Origin: Pseudomonadota bacterium
GTDB taxonomy: Bacteria > Desulfobacterota > Desulfobulbia > Desulfobulbales > Desulfurivibrionaceae
Reading direction: 5' to 3'
Assembly (NCBI GenBank): GCA_018829945.1
Contig: JAHJTI010000194.1
Span: forward strand, 1 to 44,434
DNA: 44,434 bases
The notes under the pieces are model-generated. The model had not been told where the DNA came from. It searched no databases and worked only from the letters and a program-made list of their open reading frames with translations. The position numbers and the translations under genes are program-made. Numbering within the stretch: the first letter of the stretch is position 1; each line of letters opens with the position of its first letter. Positions 38,398 through 44,434 of the stretch are shown one piece after another.

Positions 38398-39492
38398 CTA
38401 TACGTTGAAACGGAAATTCATGCAGTCGCCGTCCTGCACCACATATTCCTTTCCTTCCAGACGCAGCAAACCTTTTTCCCTGGCCTTGGCCTCGCCGCCG
38501 CAGGCCACGAAATCCGTGTAGGCGATGACCTCTGCCCGGATAAAACCGCGTTCGAAATCGGTGTGGATAACCGCGGCCGCCTGCGGAGCCTTGGTGCCGC
38601 GCTTGATTGTCCAGGCTCGGGTTTCCTTTTCGCCCACAGTGAAATAATTGATCAGTCCAAGTAAATCGTACCCGGCTTTGATCAACCGGTTCAGCCCAGG
38701 CTCCTCAAGGCCGAGATCCGTCAGAAAATCCTGGCGTTCGGCCACGCTTAAGGCGCTCAATTCTTCTTCAATCGCTCCGGAGATCATGACCACGGAGGCG
38801 TCCTCTTCTTCTGCCGCCTTGCGGAGCGCGTCCACCCACTGGTTGCCGGTGTTGATTTCCGCTTCGCTGACGTTGGCCACATAGAGCACGGGTTTGGCGG
38901 TGAGCAGGCACAGCTCTTTCATCAGTTTCTGGCCGGTATCGTCAAGCTCTGCGACTCTGGCAGGTTTGCCCTCATTAAGCAGGGCGTGCAGTCCTTCAAG
39001 GACAACCAGTTGCGCCTTGAAGACCGCGTCTCCGGATTTCGCCTGGGATGCGGTTTTGCTCATACGTCGGGCTACGGTGTCCAGATCGGAGAGGATCAGT
39101 TCGGTATTGATTACATCCCGGTCGCGCAGGGGATCAATGCTGCCGTCCACATGCACGATGTTGTCGTCTTCAAAGCAGCGGATCACGTGGGCGATGGCGT
39201 CCACCTGACGGATGTGGCCCAGGAATTGGTTGCCCAACCCTTCGCCCTTGCTGGCTCCGCTCACCAGGCCGGCGATATCGACGAATTCCATTTGGGCGTT
39301 GACCTTGACCTTGGTTTTGGCCATCTCGGCAAGGATATCGAGCCGGGTGTCCGGAACCGGCACCATGCCCACATTGGGTTCAATGGTGCAGAACGGGTAA
39401 TTGGCCGACTCGATGCCCGCGGAGGTGAGAGCGTTAAAGATGGTCGATTTGCCGACATTGGGCAGGCCGACGATGCCACAGCGAAAGCCCAT
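38398..39492 (-). CDS. ychF: YchF/OLA1-family GTP/ATP-binding protein
   Basis: CGIVGLPNVGKSTIFNALTSAGIESANYPFCTIEPNVGMVPVPD; TGS-like C-terminus FERGFIRAEVIAYTDFV...GKEYVVQDGDCMNFRFNV. Confidence 0.95.
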   Translation of the reverse strand: MGFRCGIVGLPNVGKSTIFNALTSAGIESANYPFCTIEPNVGMVPVPDTRLDILAEMAKTKVKVNAQMEFVDIAGLVSGASKGEGLGNQFLGHIRQVDAIAHVIRCFEDDNIVHVDGSIDPLRDRDVINTELILSDLDTVARRMSKTASQAKSGDAVFKAQLVVLEGLHALLNEGKPARVAELDDTGQKLMKELCLLTAKPVLYVANVSEAEINTGNQWVDALRKAAEEEDASVVMISGAIEEELSALSVAERQDFLTDLGLEEPGLNRLIKAGYDLLGLINYFTVGEKETRAWTIKRGTKAPQAAAVIHTDFERGFIRAEVIAYTDFVACGGEAKAREKGLLRLEGKEYVVQDGDCMNFRFNV

Positions 39493-39637
39493 GGAAAGTC
39501 CTTGTTGTATGGTTCAATAAAAAGAGTAGTCAGGAGATGACCGAAATTTGTGAGCAGTATATAATGATTTCTTTGCAATGCGGCAAGGGTTGTTTACAAT
39601 CAATGAACTAAATTACACACAACCAGGCACAATTACC

Positions 39638-40105
39638 ATGGCTGTCCCAGAAAAAATTACCCGGATAGATTCCCTGTTTGCCGAACTTTTCAAGAAAAGG
39701 CAATGGGACAAGCGCTTGGCCCTGCACGCTGTTTTCCGTAACTGGCCGGAGGTTGTCGGCGCTGAGATTGCGGAACGGACCGAGCCGCAGGTGATTCGGG
39801 GCACGGTGCTGTGGATCGCGGTTTCCGACTCGGTCTGGATGCAGCAGCTGCATCTGCAAAAGCAGATGCTGCTCGAGCATATCAATGCGAATGTGCGGGG
39901 TTCCGAGAAGATAAGCGACATCCGCTTCCAGGTGGAAGCTGCTCTTGGCGAGGAAAAAATGGTTGTGGACTCCCCGCAGCCGATTGCTTCTCCGCAGCAG
40001 ATTGATCCTGAGGAGCAAAAGAAATTTGAGCGCTTGATCTCTGCGATTGGCGATGCGGAGTTGCGAACGCGGTTGCTTGCTCTATGGCAAAAAGCTCACC
40101 GGTGA
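39638..40105 (+). CDS. DUF721/DciA-like protein
   Basis: HAVFRNWPEVVGAEIAERTEPQVIRGTVLWIAVSDSVWMQQLHLQKQMLLEHINA. Confidence 0.75.
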   Translation: MAVPEKITRIDSLFAELFKKRQWDKRLALHAVFRNWPEVVGAEIAERTEPQVIRGTVLWIAVSDSVWMQQLHLQKQMLLEHINANVRGSEKISDIRFQVEAALGEEKMVVDSPQPIASPQQIDPEEQKKFERLISAIGDAELRTRLLALWQKAHR

Positions 40106-40145
40106 TCAATCTCTTTGGTATAGGTGGGCGGCGGGTTTTCGGATT

Positions 40146-40850
40146 TCAGTTGGCGTTTGGCGGGGAATTTTCGATGGAGCAAATGGTAAGGTAGCGTTCC
40201 AGATTTTCCAGATCGACACCTTTCAGTGTGAACTGAATGCCGAATTCCCTGGTTTTCTGGTCAAGCTCGATAACCCTGCGAACAAGGGCTTCCGGTGCGG
40301 TAGCTTTTTCCTCGAAATCGCCGAATCGTAACCGGAGGGTCAAGCTGAGCGGGCTGAGCTTGTCTCCTTTCTGGATGTGTTCGGAAAATTTCCCTACCAG
40401 CCTTGCTCCTTCGATGGAGATATTTTTTATTATGCCATGGTTGAGATACTGGCTAGCCTTGCGAGTGAATGTCGCAACGGAGCGTGGGCTTATCGCATAT
40501 CGGGGATATCTTCTTCTCTGGATTGTGATAATTGACCCTGGGAAAAGTACTCCCAGTTCCCCGTTGGTTTCAAGCACGGGGGTGGTGTGGAAGCCTCGCA
40601 TGGGCTGCTTGTTGTGCTGGTAGAGGAACAGGCAAGGCTCTTTGGGAGCCTGGAAAGGGGTGTCTTTGGAAAAAAGAAGAAGTGGTTCCGCTGCCTTGGC
40701 GAAAATCTCGGATGGCGTGAGCTTCTGCGGGTTCAGCCCCTTTTGGAAAAGGGTCACAGGGGTCCGCTGGCCGACAATTCGTATAATTTCTTCTCCAACG
40801 ACCTTCGGGTCATGGGACCAAAGTTCATGCATGAACAGCCTCTCCGGCAA
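40146..40850 (-). CDS. PilZ-domain (YcgR-like) protein, putative c-di-GMP effector
   Basis: RRRYPRY (RxxxR) and NISIEGARL (D/NxSxxG) motifs with a YcgR-like N-terminal half. Confidence 0.8.
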   Translation of the reverse strand: MPERLFMHELWSHDPKVVGEEIIRIVGQRTPVTLFQKGLNPQKLTPSEIFAKAAEPLLLFSKDTPFQAPKEPCLFLYQHNKQPMRGFHTTPVLETNGELGVLFPGSIITIQRRRYPRYAISPRSVATFTRKASQYLNHGIIKNISIEGARLVGKFSEHIQKGDKLSPLSLTLRLRFGDFEEKATAPEALVRRVIELDQKTREFGIQFTLKGVDLENLERYLTICSIENSPPNAN

Positions 40851-40981
40851 AAAAGTGATGGTTGCCGGGCGTAAATTGAGTCGCCCGGGTGCTGAAAAAA
40901 GTGCAGGAATATATAGCTATATTTGCAGCGCTTGTAAAGCTGGGGCTGAAAAAATATGGAGAAAACGGCTTGTGCGGGGGG

Positions 40982-41431
40982 CTAGAATTGCTTTTCCGTA
41001 TCAAGCAGCAGGGTGACCGGTCCATTGTTTACCAGGCTTACGTCCATCATTGCCTGAAATTTTCCGGTGGCCACGGTGATTTTTTTTGCGCGGACTTCGC
41101 GGATGAACTGCTCGTAGAGGCGCAATGCCTTCCCCGGTTGCGCGGCTGTGGAGTAGGATGGGCGTCTGCCTTTGCGGCAGTCGCCAAACAGGGTGAACTG
41201 GGAAACCACCAGCATCTCTCCTTGCGTTTCGGTCAGGGAAAGATTCATGAGTCCCTGCGCATCGTCGAAGATTCGCAGATTGACAATTTTATCGGCCAGG
41301 AGCTTGGCTTCCTGTTCGGAATCATTTTTCCCTATCCCGAGAAGAACAAGAAGTCCGCAACCGATCGACCCGCAAAGCTGTCTGTCTACGTTGACAGAGG
41401 CTTGGCTTACCCTTTGGACAACGGCGCGCAT
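40982..41431 (-). CDS. dtd: D-aminoacyl-tRNA deacylase
   Basis: MRAVVQRVSQASV, GLLVLLGIGKND, LVVSQFTLFGDCRKGRRPSYS, NNGPVTLLLDT. Confidence 0.95.
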   Translation of the reverse strand: MRAVVQRVSQASVNVDRQLCGSIGCGLLVLLGIGKNDSEQEAKLLADKIVNLRIFDDAQGLMNLSLTETQGEMLVVSQFTLFGDCRKGRRPSYSTAAQPGKALRLYEQFIREVRAKKITVATGKFQAMMDVSLVNNGPVTLLLDTEKQF

Positions 41432-42198
41432 GGGACCTGTTCCTGTTTTTTCGGGTGAGCCGGATTGAGATTGCCAAGGATAAATTGCAGGATGGCTGTT
41501 GCCGCAAGGGTTGCCGTTTCGGCGCGCAGGATACGCGACCCAAGTGAGATTGGTATAAAGCCTTCCCCTTGAGCACTTGAAACCTCTGTTTCGCTGAAAC
41601 CTCCCTCCGGTCCCAAAAGGAAAAATACGGATTGGCGATCTTTCTCCTGGGCGGCAAGGGTTTCGCTCAGCGTTTGCTGGTCCTCATGTTCCCAGAAAAT
41701 CAGTTTTGTGTCGAAAGGGGGGGAATGGGTGATGAGATCGTGTATTTCCCGGGGGGCATGTATCTCCGGCGGCCGGGCCCGGTCGCATTGCTTGCAGGCC
41801 TCGAGGACGATGCGCTGCCAGCGTTCCATCTGTGCTTCTTTCGGTGTTTTGTGGATTCCGTGTTCCGAGTAAAAAGGCCAGATTGCATCAACGCCCAACT
41901 CGGTTGCCTTTTGCAGGATGAGATCCATTTTCTGGCCCTTAAGCAGAGCTTGTCCCAGGTGGAGACGGACCTTGGGCGGGAGGTCCAGGGTGTGTTCGAT
42001 TATGGTTGCGGAAACCCGATCTTTGAAGATCTGTTCAATGCGTGCCTGGTATCGTGCGCCTGTACCATCAAAAAAAGTAACTGGGTCGCCGGGGGCAAGC
42101 CGGAGAACGGTCCGGAGATGATGTGCTTCCGGGCCGGTCATCTGCACGGTTTTGCCCGTGATATCTTCCGGGTTTATGAAAAAGCGGCGGAGGCTCAT
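41407..42198 (-). CDS. rsmE: 16S rRNA (uracil1498-N3)-methyltransferase RsmE
   Basis: MSLRRFFI, LGPEGGFSETEV, LGSRILRAETATLAATAILQF. Confidence 0.94.
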   Translation of the reverse strand: MSLRRFFINPEDITGKTVQMTGPEAHHLRTVLRLAPGDPVTFFDGTGARYQARIEQIFKDRVSATIIEHTLDLPPKVRLHLGQALLKGQKMDLILQKATELGVDAIWPFYSEHGIHKTPKEAQMERWQRIVLEACKQCDRARPPEIHAPREIHDLITHSPPFDTKLIFWEHEDQQTLSETLAAQEKDRQSVFFLLGPEGGFSETEVSSAQGEGFIPISLGSRILRAETATLAATAILQFILGNLNPAHPKKQEQVPCAPLSKG

Positions 42199-43115
42199 GG
42201 CTGTTTAAAGAGAAGTGCGCTCCATTCCCCTTCGCTTCGGGTTTCCAGATGCTTCAAGCCAAGAGCGTTATAGGCGGCGCGGATATTGTCGGTCTGGGGG
42301 CCGGTCAGGATGCCGGCCATGATGAGCTTGCCGTTTTGCGCCAAATGTGCGGCAAGGCTGGCGGCGAGTTCGATGAGCGTGTCGTGGATGATGTTGGCGA
42401 TGACAAGATCGAACTGCCGGGGGATGTCTTTCAGGTCAACGCCATCTGCCGTGATTGTTGGAGCAAGACCATTGCGCAGGATGTTTTCTTCCGCCACGAC
42501 CACGGCTTCAGGGTCATTGTCAATTGCCAGCACTTCCCGGGCGCCAAAAAGTGCGGCGGCCATTGCCAGGATGCCTGTGCCGGTGCCGACATCAAGAACG
42601 GTTTCAGGCGGGTTTTTCGTCTCATGAAAAAGCGCCTCAACAAACTCAAGGGCCAGTTTGGTGCTGGCGTGGTGCCCCGTGCCAAAGGCCATTCCCGGAT
42701 CCATTTCGATGATTTTCTCGCCGGGGGTGGGGTGGTATGCTTCCCAGGTGGGCTTGATGACGAGGTGGGGCGTGATTGGAAAAGGCTTGAAACGTTCTTT
42801 CCAGGTCTTGTTCCAATCTTCATCGGCAATGATTGCTGTTTCGATCCGTGCTTCCTTTCCTTCCTCGGTGAGGCAGGCGAATTCAGCAAGGTATTCTGTG
42901 ATTTTTTTCAGGTTTTCTTGGACGTGCGGGCCATTTTCCAGGTAGCCGATAATCTGTTCCTGGGCGCCACCCGCTGCTGAGACCGGAATTTGTTCGACCC
43001 CGCCTGTCTGTTCACAGATAAAATCGGCAATGGGGTCGGAGATGGTCTCGCTGGCGGTGATCGTAATTCGGAGCCATGATTTGGCTGGTGGATGTGCTTG
43101 GCTTTGTGCTGGCAT
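42195..43115 (-). CDS. prmA: Ribosomal protein L11 methyltransferase
   Basis: DPGMAFGTGHHASTKLALEFVE, VLDVGTGTGILAMAAALFGAREVLAIDNDPEAV, VIANIIHDTLIELA. Confidence 0.93.
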   Translation of the reverse strand: MPAQSQAHPPAKSWLRITITASETISDPIADFICEQTGGVEQIPVSAAGGAQEQIIGYLENGPHVQENLKKITEYLAEFACLTEEGKEARIETAIIADEDWNKTWKERFKPFPITPHLVIKPTWEAYHPTPGEKIIEMDPGMAFGTGHHASTKLALEFVEALFHETKNPPETVLDVGTGTGILAMAAALFGAREVLAIDNDPEAVVVAEENILRNGLAPTITADGVDLKDIPRQFDLVIANIIHDTLIELAASLAAHLAQNGKLIMAGILTGPQTDNIRAAYNALGLKHLETRSEGEWSALLFKQP

Positions 43116-43171
43116 CGGGTTCCCTGTGGGAAGATTTGTTTTGAAAGAAATATGCTGGAAAGTGTATCAGA

Positions 43172-43185
43172 GTACAGTACTGTAC
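43172..43185. promoter_or_regulatory. Perfect 14 bp palindrome GTACAGTACTGTAC
   Basis: Lies 9 bp before a -10-like TATACT (43195-43200) upstream of larB. Confidence 0.4.
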
Positions 43186-43277
43186 CGGATGCGGTATACT
43201 CCGGCAAGAGTGAGTTGAGGTGCGGGCAGGATTCCGAGTGTGGTTGTTTCTTCACTATATATGATATGGGTTGCGCG

Positions 43278-44057
43278 ATGGATGAAAAAAAGATGCAGGA
43301 ACTCCTGGAAAAAGTGAGTAGCGGCGGGTGTACTGTTGCCGATGCTTTGGCTGAATTGAAGAATTTCCCTGCGGAGATGCTCTCGTGCGCCCACCTGGAT
43401 CATCATCGGCGTCTGCGCACCGGAGTTCCGGAAGTAGTGTACGGAGAGAACAAGAGTGCCGGGCAGATTGCGGATATCCTGCGGAAACTTCTTCGGTTTT
43501 CTCCGATGGTAATGGCCACACGGGTGAGCCAGGAAAAAGGGGAGGCAGTATGTCTGGAGATCCCCGGGCTCATCTACCATGAGGCAGCACGGATGTTGAC
43601 TGCGCAGTTGGTGGAAAATGATCAGGATACACATGGCGGGGCAGGGCTGGTGTTGGTTCTCGCAGCCGGCACATCTGACATCCCTGTGGCGGAAGAGGCT
43701 TTTGTTACTTTGCGATGTATGGGAAGTGCGGTTGAAAGGTTTTATGATGTGGGGGTGGCCGGAATCCATCGGCTGCTTTCGCGCCGAGATCTTCTTGAGA
43801 AGGCGGGTATTTTGATTGTTGTCGCTGGGATGGAGGGTGCACTTCCCAGTGTGGTTGGCGGCCTGGTGGACAAACCAATCATAGGGGTTCCCACCAGTGT
43901 CGGTTACGGTACAGGCCTCGGAGGTATTGCCGCGCTTCTGGGTATGCTTAACAGCTGCGCTCCGGGGATTGCGGTTGTTAATATCGACAATGGCTTTGGC
44001 GCCGCCTGCATGGCGGCAAGAATCAGCAAGCTGATCAGCGGGCAGACGAAAATTTAG
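43278..44057 (+). CDS. larB: Nickel-pincer cofactor biosynthesis protein LarB (AIR carboxylase-like)
   Basis: LDHHRRLRTGVPEVVYGENKS, VLAAGTSDIPVAEEA, VVAGMEGALPSVVGGLVDKPIIGVPTSVGYG. Start could be 43266. Confidence 0.92.
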   Translation: MDEKKMQELLEKVSSGGCTVADALAELKNFPAEMLSCAHLDHHRRLRTGVPEVVYGENKSAGQIADILRKLLRFSPMVMATRVSQEKGEAVCLEIPGLIYHEAARMLTAQLVENDQDTHGGAGLVLVLAAGTSDIPVAEEAFVTLRCMGSAVERFYDVGVAGIHRLLSRRDLLEKAGILIVVAGMEGALPSVVGGLVDKPIIGVPTSVGYGTGLGGIAALLGMLNSCAPGIAVVNIDNGFGAACMAARISKLISGQTKI

Positions 44058-44226
44058 AGATTATTATGTGTGTGGCCGGATGATTTTTTTGGGAGGCAAG
44101 CCTGGAAAAGCCGGGATTTCCAGTTGGGCCATGGGAAATATTTAATTGGGCATCGCAGAAAAACAACGAGTTACGTCTCTGGGGCACATGGGGGGCTTGT
44201 TTTTTGAGATTTCCGCAATATTGCTG

Positions 44227-44255
44227 TTGACAAGGGGGGGCGCTTCGGCTATTTT
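44227..44255 (+). promoter_or_regulatory. Sigma70-type promoter TTGACA-N17-TATTTT (P1)
   Basis: TTGACA 44227-44232, TATTTT 44250-44255. Confidence 0.5.
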
Positions 44256-44315
44256 GGCCCCCGAACGATAACCTGACACCATGACGAGAGCCTCTGTAAA
44301 ACGTCATAAAACATC

Positions 44316-44344
44316 TTGACGGGCTCCGGTGTTTCGGTTATCAT
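44316..44344 (+). promoter_or_regulatory. Sigma70-type promoter TTGACG-N17-TATCAT (P2)
   Basis: TTGACG 44316-44321, TATCAT 44339-44344; followed by a GCCCCGG-TTT-CCGGGGC hairpin and ATTGAAAACTGAATAG, which resembles an rRNA leader. Confidence 0.55.
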
Positions 44345-44434
44345 TTCTTTTCGTCCAATAATTGGGCGGCCCCGGTTTCCGGGGCGCAGCGATCATTGAA
44401 AACTGAATAGTGAAGAAGTAAAAGATGGGCCCCA

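Noticed and set aside
43172-43185. LexA/SOS box reading of the larB palindrome
   Set aside because: Half-site order is ACAG...CTGT, not CTGT-N8-ACAG.

Overview
The window is a bacterial chromosomal segment, mostly housekeeping genes. It probably comes from a Desulfobacterota/Desulfobulbaceae-like organism (inferred from gene content, not proven). Two accessory blocks stand out. Block A (about 6.5-13.2 kb) is a divergent biotin-dependent carboxylase locus: biotin carboxylase, a fused AccA-like/AccD-like carboxyltransferase, an atypical biotinyl-carrier-like protein, biotin ligase and a GT2 glycosyltransferase. It has a recognisable promoter and a perfect 8+8 bp palindrome just downstream of it. 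Block B (about 13.4-28.2 kb) is a chemosensory locus: four adjacent MCPs, then CheA, CheW, CheR, CheD, CheB and a HEAT-repeat/receiver fusion. The MCPs carry 4, 2, 3 and 1 HAMP units, and all four end in an aromatic-x-x-aromatic tail (D/G-F-E/Q-R-Y-COOH) that resembles the NWETF CheR/CheB tether. The encoded CheR keeps the Gly-x-Gly beta-loop expected of a tether-dependent enzyme, and CheA carries two consecutive 24-residue MshEN-like motifs. Other genes: phoH, a DsbA-like gene, a glcF-like gene, prfB (with programmed +1 frameshift), lnt, corC-like, fbp, glnS, gltX, era, an RNase II/R family gene, pyrE, DUF4438, ychF, a DciA-like gene, a PilZ gene, dtd, rsmE, prmA and larB. Intergenic DNA holds two copies of a palindromic repeat family, degenerate heptamer repeats that supply stop codons to neighbouring genes, several clear terminators, and tandem promoters at the right edge that look like an rRNA-operon leader. 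No CRISPR array, transposase, tRNA or rRNA body was seen. All calls come from reading the sequence and supplied ORFs; no searches were run.
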